NCBI RefSeq assembly: GCF_030378165.1
Contig: NZ_CP119766.1
Coordinates: 1,116,001-1,180,000 of the forward strand
Direction of reading: 5' to 3'
Origin: Flavobacterium panacagri
Lineage (GTDB): Bacteria > Bacteroidota > Bacteroidia > Flavobacteriales > Flavobacteriaceae
DNA length: 64,000 nt
The notes under the pieces are model-generated. The model saw nothing but the letters and a program-made list of their open reading frames with translations, made no database searches and was not told the origin of the DNA. Numbering within the stretch: position 1 is the first letter of the stretch; each line of letters opens with the position of its first letter. Made by a program: the position numbers and the translations under genes. This document shows, piece by piece, positions 54,152 through 62,787 of the stretch.

Positions 54152-54506
54152 AAAAATTAAAATAAAGAGTTATAATGAATGAAAAATAAAAAAAGGTCTT
54201 CTCTATTCAACTATTTTTTATTCGCCTTTAAAATTAAATTATAAAAGTCACTTTTAATATATAAAATAAATAAAAATAACAAATTTAATAGATTTTATAA
54301 ATAATAGATAAAATATTTAAAATAATAAATTTAAAATAAATAAAATTTATTATTAAGGTTTTAAAATAAACACTGAATCAAAAAAAAGTAAAAAATTAAA
54401 ATAAAGCTTTCTAATAGATTTAAATTAAAAAAATGAATTCCTTATCCAATAAAATTTTATTTTCGATTAAATTAAACTTATGAAAGTTACTTTTGATTTA
54501 TAAAAA
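54152..54506. repeat. Diverged direct duplication, about 240-base period
   Basis: Both copies start with the same 16-mer and share words such as TTTTATT, AAAATTAAA or TAAATTAAAC, AAAAGTCACTTTTAAT or GAAAGTTACTTTTGAT, and TATAAAA in the same order. The divergence suggests age rather than recent copying. Confidence 0.6.
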
Positions 54507-54548
54507 TTATAAAATTTAAATTTTTAATAGTTAATCTATATAATAAAA

Positions 54549-54572
54549 AAAAGCGCTTATAAAAGCGCTTTT
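54549..54572 (-). terminator. glnS terminator
   Basis: AAAAGCGCTT pairs with AAGCGCTTTT over a 4-base loop, with an A tract on the plus strand (U tract for glnS). Confidence 0.8.
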
Positions 54573-54589
54573 AATAAATTTATCTGATA

Positions 54590-56707
54590 TTACTTCTTCA
54601 CCATTTCAGAAAGAATTTCAATTTCTCTTTCAGAAGCATTTTTTGGAGGATTTGAATATAATTTCAAAATTTCATCATCAAACTGATTTTTGAAACTTTC
54701 ACTTTCAATATCTCTTAAATTTAAAAGTGCTTTTGATCTTACATAAGTCGATTCACTTTTTAAAGACATTGAATATAATTTCTTAATATCTTCTTCTTCA
54801 AAATCTGTAGATTTCCAGTTTGAATATTTCAAAATAAACTGAGAAAACAACAGCGAAGCCTTATTATTGTTGATATTCTTCTTTAAAGAATTCTGTAAAA
54901 GAGAAAAAGTAGAGATATTTTTGATGTTCTCCCCTATTGCACTTTCAATTGCAATTCTTTCTGGTTTAGTCTCAACTTTGAAATATTTGTTGATATCTTT
55001 CAAAGAATTATTGATACTGTTTTCTTCTTTTTTACCCTTTTCTTCCCAGGCATCTTTTAGTCCAACAGTTTTGTTAAATACTAATTTTGAAGGAGTTGAG
55101 TCTTTATCAACAGTAAAATAACCTAAACGTTGAAACTGAAATTTATCTTCATTTTGAGCTGTTGATAAACTTGGTTCAACATATCCAGTTACAATTTCTA
55201 ATGAATTTGGATTCACAAAATCTAAGAAATTTTTGTCTTTATAACTGTCCGGAGCTTCATCTGTAAACAAACGATCGTACAAACGAACTTCAGCTTCCAA
55301 TGCATGTGAAATAGAAACCCAATGTAATGTTCCTGACACTTTTCTTTGGCTTGCTTCTGTTCCGCTTCCGCTTAAAGAATCAGTATCATAAGTTACATGA
55401 ATTTCTGTAATATTCCCATTTTCATCTTTTACAACTGATTCACCTTTAATGATATAAGCATTTTTAAGACGAACTTCTTTTCCTAAAGTCAAACGAAAAA
55501 ATTTAGCCGGAGCTTCTTCTAAAAAGTCTTCTCTTTCAATGTATAATTCACGTGAAAAAGGCACTTTTCTGAAACCAGCACTTTCATCTTCCTGATTGTT
55601 TTCAGCTTCTAACCACTCTTCTTTTCCTTCTGGATAATTGGTAATTACCAATTTAACTGGATCTAAAACAGCCATTACACGAGGTGCAATTTTGTTCAAA
55701 TCTTCACGAATACAGAATTCCAAAACCGATACATTGATCAAATTATCACGTTTTGCAATACCAATTGTGTTAGCAAAATTACGTAAAGAAGCAGCTGTAT
55801 AACCACGTCTTCTTAACCCAGAAATAGTTGACATTCTAGGATCATCCCAACCGTTAACATGCTTTTCTTTAACTAGTTGCTGTAATTTTCTTTTACTCAC
55901 AACAGTATGTGATAAGTTACGTCTGGCAAATTCTCTTTGTTTTGGACGAAGCTTATTATCATCAAAAATCTGATCTAAAAACCAATCGTATAATTCACGG
56001 TGAGGCAAAAATTCAAGTGTACAAAATGAGTGTGAAATTTGTTCTAAATAATCACTTTGTCCATGCGCCCAGTCGTACATTGGATAGATTTTCCAAGCAT
56101 CTCCAGTTCTATGGTGATGTTTGTGTAAAATTCTGTACATAATTGGATCACGCATTAACATGTTTGTTGATTTCATGTCAATTTTAGCACGAAGAATATG
56201 CGTACCAGCCTCAAATTCACCGTTTTTCATTCTTTCGAATAAATCTAAGTTTTCTTCAACAGAACGATTTCTGTATGGACTATCAGTTCCTGGAGTTGTT
56301 GGAGTTCCTTTCTGGATCGCCATTTCTTCAGAAGATTGACTGTCAACATACGCTTTATCTTTTTTAATTAAGAAAACGGCCCAATCATACAATTGTTGGA
56401 AATAATCTGATGCATAACATTCTTCAGCCCATTTGTAACCCAGCCATTCTACATCTTTTTTAATAGCATCCACAAATTCCTGCTCTTCTTTTTCAGGGTT
56501 TGTATCATCAAAACGTAAATTCACAGGAGATTGATAATCAATTCCTAAACCAAAATTTAGCGCAATAGAACTCGCGTGCCCAATGTGCAAATAACCATTT
56601 GGTTCTGGTGGAAAACGAAAGCGAAGTTTAGTATTTGAAAGACCTGATTTTACGTCTTCCTCTATGATTTGTTCAATAAAATTGAGTGATTTCTCTTCTG
56701 ATGCCAT
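54590..56707 (-). CDS. glnS: Glutaminyl-tRNA synthetase with C-terminal extension
   Basis: The 705-residue protein has RFPPEPNGYLHIGHASSIAL (HIGH motif, about 29-48), FDDTNPEKEEQEFVDAIKKD, and HTVVSKRKLQQLV (KMSKS loop, about 267-279), followed by the beta-barrel anticodon domains ending near residue 560. The remaining about 140 residues (EENSINNSLKDINKYFKVET, then FSLLQNSLKKNINNNKASLL) are a helical extension. Databases often call Bacteroidetes proteins of this length GlnRS/YqeY fusions, but the sequence here is Asn/Lys rich and I cannot confirm YqeY. A promoter element lies at 56727-56734. Confidence 0.93.
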   Translation of the reverse strand: MASEEKSLNFIEQIIEEDVKSGLSNTKLRFRFPPEPNGYLHIGHASSIALNFGLGIDYQSPVNLRFDDTNPEKEEQEFVDAIKKDVEWLGYKWAEECYASDYFQQLYDWAVFLIKKDKAYVDSQSSEEMAIQKGTPTTPGTDSPYRNRSVEENLDLFERMKNGEFEAGTHILRAKIDMKSTNMLMRDPIMYRILHKHHHRTGDAWKIYPMYDWAHGQSDYLEQISHSFCTLEFLPHRELYDWFLDQIFDDNKLRPKQREFARRNLSHTVVSKRKLQQLVKEKHVNGWDDPRMSTISGLRRRGYTAASLRNFANTIGIAKRDNLINVSVLEFCIREDLNKIAPRVMAVLDPVKLVITNYPEGKEEWLEAENNQEDESAGFRKVPFSRELYIEREDFLEEAPAKFFRLTLGKEVRLKNAYIIKGESVVKDENGNITEIHVTYDTDSLSGSGTEASQRKVSGTLHWVSISHALEAEVRLYDRLFTDEAPDSYKDKNFLDFVNPNSLEIVTGYVEPSLSTAQNEDKFQFQRLGYFTVDKDSTPSKLVFNKTVGLKDAWEEKGKKEENSINNSLKDINKYFKVETKPERIAIESAIGENIKNISTFSLLQNSLKKNINNNKASLLFSQFILKYSNWKSTDFEEEDIKKLYSMSLKSESTYVRSKALLNLRDIESESFKNQFDDEILKLYSNPPKNASEREIEILSEMVKK

Positions 56708-56726
56708 TATTTTATAGTAATTTTAG

Positions 56727-56734
56727 CAAAGATA
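56727..56734 (-). promoter_or_regulatory. glnS -7 promoter element
   Basis: TATCTTTG on the minus strand, 19 bases before the ATG at 56707. Confidence 0.45.
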
Positions 56735-56738
56735 AAAA

Positions 56739-56771
56739 AGTTTATAGTTTATAGTTTATGGTTTATAGTTT
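56739..56771. repeat. Five copies of a 7-base unit
   Basis: AGTTTAT three times, then GGTTTAT and AGTTT, next to the glnS promoter. Its unit length matches the 7-base array near parS but the sequence differs. Confidence 0.6.
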
Positions 56772-56833
56772 TCTTTGGAAACTTACTGAAAACATGAAAC
56801 GTTAAACTCAAAATCTTTAATTAATTTATTTAG

Positions 56834-56841
56834 TATTTTTG
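56834..56841 (+). promoter_or_regulatory. Toxin-antitoxin -7 promoter element
   Basis: TATTTTTG, 17 bases before the antitoxin ATG. No good -33. Confidence 0.4.
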
Positions 56842-56858
56842 TCTAAATATTCAGAATT

Positions 56859-57080
56859 ATGAGACAATTAACTGTTACAATCCCAGACGATTTCTACGAG
56901 ACTTTTATTAGTTTTTTCAAACATGTTCCAGACGTTACTATAGATGAAAATGTTGAGAATGAAATTCCATTATGGCAACAAGAAATGGTTTTGGATCGTA
57001 TAAAAAATGCTAAACCAGAGGATTTTATTAGTTGGGAAGAATCTAAAAAAAGACTCAATGCTAAATGGAATAAGAAGTAA
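56859..57080 (+). CDS. Antitoxin of a type II toxin-antitoxin pair
   Basis: The 73-residue protein starts MRQLTVTIPDDFYETFISFF, then has a helical EENEIPLWQQEMVLDRIKNA-like stretch and SWEESKKRLNAKWNKK. Size, the N-terminal strand-helix and the position one base before a ParE-like gene (TAATG overlap) fit the antitoxin family. It would bind the toxin and its own promoter. With the toxin truncated it may be a relic or a decoy for other toxins. Confidence 0.8.
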   Translation: MRQLTVTIPDDFYETFISFFKHVPDVTIDENVENEIPLWQQEMVLDRIKNAKPEDFISWEESKKRLNAKWNKK

Positions 57081-57376
57081 TGTTCAAAATAAATATTCTT
57101 TTAAGAGCTGAATTAGAAGTAGATGAAATTGTTGAATATTATGAATCTCTTTCTGATGGTTTAGGAACAAAATTTTTTAATGAATATCAAAAGTATGTAG
57201 ATACTTTAAATACATTTCCATTTTTTGAAGAAAAGTATAATATAATTAGAACCTTACCTTTGAAAAAATTCCCATACACTATTCATTTTACAGTTGATTA
57301 AATTAACAAAATAGTTACAGTATATGCTGTAACATCCAATTATCAAAATCCAAACACTACAAGAATAAAATTATAA
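57080..57376 (+). pseudogene. ParE/RelE-like toxin interrupted by an in-frame stop
   Basis: The frame starts MFKINILLRAELEVDEIVEY and is ParE/RelE-like (then YESLSDGLGTKFFNEYQKYV and FPFFEEKYNIIRTLPLKKFP). It meets TAA at 57299-57301 after 73 codons (ending HFTVD). The same frame continues for 24 codons as INKIVTVYAVTSNYQNPNTT and four more residues, to a TAA at 57374. That extension matches the last strand and tail that such toxins normally have. A GAA to TAA change would restore a protein of about 98 residues. The shortened form lacks the last strand, so the toxin is probably inactive. Confidence 0.75.
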
Positions 57377-57378
57377 AA

Positions 57379-57738
57379 ATGGGAGTCATTAAACTTAAAA
57401 ACATACGCACTTTTTCGTACCACGGATGTTTAATTGAAGAAGGAAAAATTGGATCTGATTACACAGTAGATCTAAAAATTAAAACCAATTTACAGAAATC
57501 AGCCGAAACAGATCATCTTTTAGATACTGTTGACTACGTACATTTGAACAAAATTGTGACAGAAGAAATGGCAATTCGTTCGCATTTATTGGAACATGTA
57601 GCCAAAAGAATCAATATTCGAGTGCTGGCAGAGATAGAAACAGTAGAAAAAACAACAGTTTGGGTTTCTAAAATTAATCCGCCTATTGGTGGTGATGTTG
57701 AGTCAGTTACTATAAAAATGACGGAAATTAGGAAGTAA
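57379..57738 (+). CDS. folB: Dihydroneopterin aldolase
   Basis: The 119-residue protein has IRTFSYHGCLIEEGKIGSDY (HGC.xEE substrate region) near the start, LLDTVDYVHLNKIVTEEMAI, and LLEHVAKRINIRVLAEIETV, the normal FolB order. It splits dihydroneopterin to 6-hydroxymethyl-dihydropterin in folate synthesis. Its ATG lies 2 bases after the second stop of the broken toxin frame. Confidence 0.93.
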   Translation: MGVIKLKNIRTFSYHGCLIEEGKIGSDYTVDLKIKTNLQKSAETDHLLDTVDYVHLNKIVTEEMAIRSHLLEHVAKRINIRVLAEIETVEKTTVWVSKINPPIGGDVESVTIKMTEIRK

Positions 57739-57785
57739 TGTTTAAAATTAAAACCCTAAAATTTTAAAATAGTTTGTGTGAAACT

Positions 57786-57815
57786 TTTGAAATTTAAAGA
57801 TTTTAGTTACTTTTG
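57786..57815 (+). promoter_or_regulatory. tRNA-Cys promoter
   Basis: TTTG (57786-57789), 18 bases, TACTTTTG (57808-57815): full consensus, 17 bases before the tRNA. Confidence 0.75.
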
Positions 57816-57832
57816 CCAACCGTTCAAGTAAT

Positions 57833-57903
57833 GGCGTCGTGGCCGAGCGGCTAGGCTGGGCTCTGCAAAAGCTCCTACTCCGGTTCGAATCCGGACGATG
57901 CCT
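57833..57903 (+). tRNA. tRNA-Cys (GCA)
   Basis: A cloverleaf can be drawn: acceptor GGCGTCG with CGATGCC (one G-U), anticodon stem GGGCT/AGCTC, loop CTGCAAA with anticodon GCA, T stem TCCGG/CCGGA with loop TTCGAAT, discriminator T. The CCA is not encoded. A hairpin terminator follows 2 bases later. Confidence 0.95.
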
Positions 57904-57904
57904 C

Positions 57905-57935
57905 AAAAAGAGATACAGAAATGTGTCTCTTTTTT
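57905..57935 (+). terminator. tRNA-Cys terminator
   Basis: AAAAAGAGATAC pairs with GTGTCTCTTTTT (one G-U) over a 6-base loop and ends in a T run. Confidence 0.8.
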
Positions 57936-57969
57936 TTATGTTTAATTTTTAGGATTTCATAAGCAAACC

Positions 57970-57992
57970 CGACAGGTTTTTAAAACCTGTCG
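57970..57992. repeat. Interspersed palindrome (REP-like)
   Basis: CGACAGGTTTT and AAAACCTGTCG flank a single T. From memory this palindrome is common between genes of Flavobacterium, so it is probably a dispersed repeat, not a terminator. Confidence 0.55.
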
Positions 57993-58020
57993 AATTTATA
58001 TATTTACATTATAAACATAA

Positions 58021-58047
58021 AAAAACCTCTGAAATTCAGAGGTTTAA
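58021..58047 (-). terminator. Terminator of the rnr-LysE transcript
   Basis: AAAACCTCTGA pairs with TCAGAGGTTT over AAT, with an A tract on the plus strand. Confidence 0.75.
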
Positions 58048-58072
58048 TTTTATATATTTGAGTTATTAACAA

Positions 58073-58753
58073 TTACTTTTCAATCTTCTCAAAAGCGTTT
58101 CTAACCATTTCTTTTTCTTTTGGAAACCATCCTTGAACCATTAAAGCAACTCCAAAAACCATTAAAACAATACTTATTCCTTTTTTAATTTTTAGAATAT
58201 TAGTTGGTGTCATTTTCGATTTTAACTGCTTAGCTAATACTATTTTAAGACAATCAACCAATAAATAAGTTATGATTACGGCCGTAAAAAATGTAAACAT
58301 TCTAGAATTTTGCATTTCTAATTTTGGTCCGATAGAAATAATTACTGCAAGCCAGAAACCTAAAACACCAATGTTAATAACGTTAAGTAAAAAGCCTTTT
58401 ACAAATAAACTTCCATAGTTTCTTTTGATAATATCGCGGTCGATTTCTTCATCATTTATTTTTTCTTCTTTTTTTAATCTCACAAAAGAAATTATACCAT
58501 AGGCCAGCATTATGATTCCACCAAAAATAAAGAGTGCAGGTTTATCTTTTAAACTGGAAATCAATCTATAACTTCCCAAATAGGCGATTGCTATAAAAAA
58601 TATATCACCTAAAACTACACCAAAATCAAAAACAATTGCTGCTCTGAATCCTTTAGTAATACTGGTTTCTAATAGTATAAAAAATACCGGACCTACCATA
58701 AAACTTAGAAAAAGTCCCCATGGCAGTCCAGCCAGAATATCATTTATCATCAA
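58073..58753 (-). CDS. LysE-family transporter
   Basis: The 226-residue protein has about six membrane segments: ILAGLPWGLFLSFMVGPVFF, then AAIVFDFGVVLGDIFFIAIA, ALFIFGGIIMLAYGIISFV, GFLLNVINIGVLGFWLAVII, MFTFFTAVIITYLLVDCLKI, ISIVLMVFGVALMVQGWF. LysE/RhtB proteins export amino acids or related molecules. The substrate is unknown. It is third in a likely rnr, GIN-domain, LysE operon, 12 bases after its neighbour. Confidence 0.88.
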   Translation of the reverse strand: MMINDILAGLPWGLFLSFMVGPVFFILLETSITKGFRAAIVFDFGVVLGDIFFIAIAYLGSYRLISSLKDKPALFIFGGIIMLAYGIISFVRLKKEEKINDEEIDRDIIKRNYGSLFVKGFLLNVINIGVLGFWLAVIISIGPKLEMQNSRMFTFFTAVIITYLLVDCLKIVLAKQLKSKMTPTNILKIKKGISIVLMVFGVALMVQGWFPKEKEMVRNAFEKIEK

Positions 58754-58765
58754 AATACGACTTGA

Positions 58766-59434
58766 TTATTTTACTTCTTCGATTTTACCTCCAAAAACGG
58801 TTTTCTGATTAATCTGCTTTGGTTTTCCATAAATGTAAATAGAGCCTCCTGCGCTTACTTTTGCATCGACAAGGGTAGAAGCATTAACATCGGCTTTTCC
58901 GCCCGCAGAAACGCTTACTTTCGTCTGAGAAGTGGCTAATTTACTTCCAAGGAAATAACCACCGGCTCCTAAACTTGCATCAAGGTTATCTGCCTTACCA
59001 GTTGCTGTGATTTCTCCGCCCGAAACTGAACTTACTTTAAGTTTATCAACATTCAAATCTACATTAATTTTTCCGCCTTCTTGTGCGCTTACTTTAAATG
59101 AAGTTGCTTTTAAAGTTTCTTTACTTACTACTTCTGCTCCTTCATTAACATCAATCAGTTCTAAATGTTTATAGTACAAAGTAACTTCAAGATCATTTCC
59201 TGATAACAATTTAGGAAAAGGCATTCTTAATTTTAAAACACCGTTTTTATTAACAGCTTCTAATTCTGTTTCTCTTGTTCCTTTTATAACTACTTTATTT
59301 TCAGAAGACTGAACTAATTTTACACTTAATTTATCGTAAACTTTTACGGTATCAAAATCTCCTAATTCTTTGGTAACCTGACCAAAAGACATTTGTACAA
59401 ATAAAATTGCTGCTCCAATAATTAGCTTTTTCAT
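58766..59434 (-). CDS. Head GIN domain (DUF2807) exported protein
   Basis: The 222-residue protein has a signal peptide (KLIIGAAILFVQMSFGQ). The rest is a repeated beta pattern (FDTVKVYDKLSVKLVQSSEN, LELIDVNEGAEVVSKE-like, SVSAGGKADVNASTLVDAKV) typical of the DUF2807 beta-solenoid. The family is widespread in Bacteroidetes, with unknown function, probably periplasmic or surface. It lies 24 bases after rnr. Confidence 0.85.
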   Translation of the reverse strand: MKKLIIGAAILFVQMSFGQVTKELGDFDTVKVYDKLSVKLVQSSENKVVIKGTRETELEAVNKNGVLKLRMPFPKLLSGNDLEVTLYYKHLELIDVNEGAEVVSKETLKATSFKVSAQEGGKINVDLNVDKLKVSSVSGGEITATGKADNLDASLGAGGYFLGSKLATSQTKVSVSAGGKADVNASTLVDAKVSAGGSIYIYGKPKQINQKTVFGGKIEEVK

Positions 59435-59458
59435 ACTTTTATTTTTTTAATTAATACT

Positions 59459-61639
59459 TTATTCTGCTCGTCGCAAAAAATGAAAATCTAGTTGTTTCTT
59501 CACTAAATCGGCATTTTTTACTTTAACATAAATTTCGTCTCCCAATTGCAAAATACTGTTTGAAGTAGCTCCAACCAAGGCATATTGTTTTTCATCGAAA
59601 GTATAATAATCATCTTTTATTTCTCTGATTCTTACCATTCCTTCGCATTTATTAGAAACGATTTCAACATAAATTCCCCATTCGGTAACACCAGAAATAA
59701 CGCCAAGGAATTCTTCGTCTTGATGATCCTGCATGTATTTAACCTGCATGTATTTGATACTATCACGTTCAGCATTAGTTGCTAAACTTTCCATGTTAGA
59801 ACAATGCAGACATTTGGTTTCATAAGTTTCTTCGTCTACAGAAGCTCCTCCGTCTAAATAAAATTGTAACAAACGGTGTACCATAACGTCTGGATAACGA
59901 CGAATTGGCGATGTAAAATGGCTGTAATAATCAAAAGCTAAACCATAATGACCAATATTATCTGTTGAATATTTGGCTTTACTCATACTTCTAATTGCAA
60001 GGGTATCAATCAAGTTTTGCTCTTTTTTACCGTTTACTTCTTCCATCAATGCATTTAAAGACTTAGAAATATCGCCTTTGTTACGGAAATCAATTTTATA
60101 ACCAAATTTAGCAATTACAGTCTGCATTGCAATTAATTTATCTTCATTTGGTTCGTCGTGAATACGATACACAAAGGTTTTCTTTTGTTTTCCAATGTAT
60201 TCCGCCACTTTTCTGTTAGCCAAAAGCATAAATTCTTCAATCAAATGATTGGCATCTTTTGATATTTTAAAATACACTCCTTCCGGTTCTCCTTCAGCAT
60301 CGAGATTGAACTTCACTTCTACTTTATCAAAAGAAATAGCACCTTGCTGCATTCTTTTCTTTCTTAAAATCTTCGCTAATTCATCTAGTTTTAAAGTCGC
60401 TTCAGTAATTTCATCTGAAACAACATACGATTCTCCAGTAATAGAAACATCAACTGGAATGGTATTATCTTTTGTTTCAATGATATATTGCGCTTCTTCA
60501 TAAGCAAAACGCTGATCGGAATAAATTACAGTTCTTCCAAACCATTGGTTAATAACTTGAGCTGTTGGAGAAACTTCGAATATTGCAGAGAATGTATATT
60601 TCTCCTCATTCGGACGTAATGAACAAGCAAAGTTAGACAATACTTCTGGGAGCATTGGCACTACTCTATCTACCAAATAAACCGAAGTAGCTCTTTGATA
60701 CGCTTCATCATCCAGAATTGTACCTTCTTCAAGATAATAGGAAACATCGGCAATGTGAATACCTATTTCAAAGTTTCCATTTTCTAATTTTTTGAAAGAC
60801 AACGCATCATCAAAATCTTTTGCATCTTTTGGATCGATTGTAAACGTAAGCGTATCACGCATATCACGACGTTTTGCAATCTCAGATTCCTGAATTGAAG
60901 TATCCAGCTTTTGTGCAAATACCTCTACTTCTACCGGAAACTCTGAAGGCAAACCGTATTCAGCCAAAATAGCGTGAATCTCAGTATTATGTTCACCAGG
61001 TTTTCCTAAAACCCGAATTACAGATCCAAACGGACTATCAGCTCTTTTTGGCCAGTCTTCAATCTTAACCAAAACAACATCACCGTTTTCTGCTTCTCCC
61101 AATTTATCTTTTGGAATAAAAATATCAGTATACATTTTAGGATTTGCAGTAGAAACAAAAGCAAAGTTGGGCTGCATATCAATTACACCTACAAACTCTG
61201 TTTTATCTCTTTCAAGAACTTCAATTACTTCTCCTTCAGGTCTTTTTCCTTTTCTTCTGTTATAAACATAAACCTTTACTTTGTCTTTGTCTAAAGCACG
61301 ATTCAAATTATTGGTTGGGATAAAAACATCTTCTTCAAATTCGTCACAAATAAAATATGCCGTTTTTCTACTCGTCATATCTATCGTTCCTTCGTAATAA
61401 TCCTGACTAACCGCTTTAACTAAATATTTTCCAGGTTCTGTTTCAACTATTTTCTTCTGAGCTGCCAGAATCTTTAGATCTTTTATAATCTGGTTTCTGC
61501 TTTTTGTATCGTCAAGTTCTAACTTTGCTCCTATCTGTTTGTAATTAAATGGCTTATTGGCATTTTGCGATAAAATCTTAAGGATCTTCCCAGAGAAATC
61601 TTTCTCTTTTTTTATCGGCTTTCTAATTTTCTTACTCAT
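59459..61639 (-). CDS. rnr: Ribonuclease R
   Basis: The 726-residue protein has an N-terminal winged-helix-like part (ILSQNANKPFNYKQIGAKLE), two cold-shock-type domains (YYEGTIDMTSRKTAYFICDE), the RNB catalytic domain with TFTIDPKDAKDFDDALSF at about 265-282 (catalytic Asp cluster) and HIADVSYYLEEGT, then a C-terminal S1 domain (FLGVISGVTEWGIYVEIVSN). It is a 3'-5' exoribonuclease able to unwind structured RNA. It leads a probable three-gene leftward operon. Confidence 0.95.
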   Translation of the reverse strand: MSKKIRKPIKKEKDFSGKILKILSQNANKPFNYKQIGAKLELDDTKSRNQIIKDLKILAAQKKIVETEPGKYLVKAVSQDYYEGTIDMTSRKTAYFICDEFEEDVFIPTNNLNRALDKDKVKVYVYNRRKGKRPEGEVIEVLERDKTEFVGVIDMQPNFAFVSTANPKMYTDIFIPKDKLGEAENGDVVLVKIEDWPKRADSPFGSVIRVLGKPGEHNTEIHAILAEYGLPSEFPVEVEVFAQKLDTSIQESEIAKRRDMRDTLTFTIDPKDAKDFDDALSFKKLENGNFEIGIHIADVSYYLEEGTILDDEAYQRATSVYLVDRVVPMLPEVLSNFACSLRPNEEKYTFSAIFEVSPTAQVINQWFGRTVIYSDQRFAYEEAQYIIETKDNTIPVDVSITGESYVVSDEITEATLKLDELAKILRKKRMQQGAISFDKVEVKFNLDAEGEPEGVYFKISKDANHLIEEFMLLANRKVAEYIGKQKKTFVYRIHDEPNEDKLIAMQTVIAKFGYKIDFRNKGDISKSLNALMEEVNGKKEQNLIDTLAIRSMSKAKYSTDNIGHYGLAFDYYSHFTSPIRRYPDVMVHRLLQFYLDGGASVDEETYETKCLHCSNMESLATNAERDSIKYMQVKYMQDHQDEEFLGVISGVTEWGIYVEIVSNKCEGMVRIREIKDDYYTFDEKQYALVGATSNSILQLGDEIYVKVKNADLVKKQLDFHFLRRAE

Positions 61640-61749
61640 ATATCTTTTCTTATAAGGTTTAAAATTACAAATAAGAAATCAGATAATACTTTTTAACAAA
61701 TAGAATTATTAAAAATATAACTTTTCGTACATTTACAAAAACACCTCAT

Positions 61750-61983
61750 ATGGAAAGCTTTAAGACGATCGCCGTATTCAATTATCAGCACGAAACAGTG
61801 GTTCTCAAACACTTACTAGAGCAAGAAGAAATACCCTATTTTTTTGAAAACGAAATGACCCTTTCAGTCGCTCCCATGTACTCGGCAGCTCTTGGAGGCA
61901 TCAGACTTAAAGTTCATCCAAACGATTTCGAGCAAGTTCAAGAAATTCTGGACAATCTCAACAATCCACTTAAAATCGTCTGA
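61750..61983 (+). CDS. DUF2007-family small protein
   Basis: The 77-residue protein has the DUF2007 pattern: KTIAVFNYQHETVVLKHLLE then PYFFENEMTL and LGGIRLKVHPNDFEQVQEIL. The family is annotated as a putative signal-transducing or PII-like domain. Function unproven. It is transcribed away from rnr and precedes the AT-rich gap with DnaA-like boxes. Confidence 0.85.
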   Translation: MESFKTIAVFNYQHETVVLKHLLEQEEIPYFFENEMTLSVAPMYSAALGGIRLKVHPNDFEQVQEILDNLNNPLKIV

Positions 61984-62787
61984 AACAAAACTTGAAAAAC
62001 AAATTCAAATCAGAATAAAATTCAAACTCAAAAAGAATTTTTTCAATTTCAACTTTTTTAGTTTTCAACATATATTAAATACAACAAAAAAGATTTTTAA
62101 AAATTTAAAAAAATTTGGTTGTTATTATAGCTTGTTAATATGTCGAATAAATTTTTTTCTGAAGTCATTGAAATCTCGTTTTACTTATTTATTCTGAGTT
62201 ATCAACATAGTTATTTTTAGTTAAATTGCTTATTTATAAGACTTTTTGTATTTTAATTAACAACGGTTGACAACCAAAAGTGAATTGATTTTGTAGATAA
62301 GTTAACATGTTGATAGTTGTTGAAAATGGTATTTTTGATATTGATAACTTTTCCAAAAATTCCCGAAACTTTTCTTGCATATTTAATTCCGGTTTTGGAT
62401 TAAGGTTTTTTTTGACACAACCAAAAAAAAGTTCTAATTTTCTTTTCGAACTTATTAACATTTTCTATTAACTTAAAGTTAATTGAATATCAAGCAATTA
62501 CAAACTGCTATCAACACCTCAAAATTTTAACAAAAATTATGTTTATTATTTATTGATTATGAGATACTTATAGAGTTATTAAAATTGTTAATAACTGATA
62601 AGGTTTTGATAGTAAGTTAGTTGTAAAATGAAGATTTTTACCTCGGATTATGCTAATGTACATGAATTTATATTGGAATGTTTATATAGTATTGAAAAAG
62701 AAAAAAATTTGTGAAAATTAGTGTAATTCGTGGCGACCATTTATTAATTGAGTAAATTTGCATAACACAACTTAATAGTATAGAAAA
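61984..62787. other. AT-rich gap with DnaA-box-like sequences (possible oriC)
   Basis: About 0.8 kb between the DUF2007 gene and rpiB has no credible gene. TTATCAACA occurs at 62199-62207 (one base off TTATCCACA). CTATCAACA occurs at 62308-62316 (minus) and 62508-62516 (plus), and TTATCAATA near 62339 (minus). The surrounding DNA is rich in TTAACA and TTGTTAATAA words and long A/T runs, as at origins. No dnaA or dnaN gene is in the window, so the evidence is the gap itself and the boxes. Confidence 0.45.
62753..62760 (+). promoter_or_regulatory. rpiB -7 promoter element
   Basis: TAAATTTG, exact TAnnTTTG, 27 bases before the ATG. TTCG 22 bases upstream is a weak -33. Confidence 0.45.

Larger units (their letters stand above)
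53377..54589. other. Extremely AT-rich non-coding gap with decayed repeats
   Basis: About 1.2 kb between the hypothetical gene and glnS is almost entirely A and T, clearly poorer in G and C than its surroundings, and has no credible reading frame. It contains a duplicated segment: an identical 16-mer AAAAATTAAAATAAAG at 54152-54167 and 54391-54406, and clearly related DNA downstream of each (54177-54265 and 54417-54505, offset about 240). A third related stretch may lie near 53781-53860. It could be decayed gene remains, an easily melted element or a nucleoid-protein binding region. Confidence 0.7.

Noticed and set aside
61892..62461. Frames of 101 codons (plus) and 75 codons (minus) in the rpiB upstream gap
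   Set aside because: They are Lys/Phe/Asn-rich translations of AT-rich DNA with no domain. The first overlaps the DUF2007 gene out of frame.
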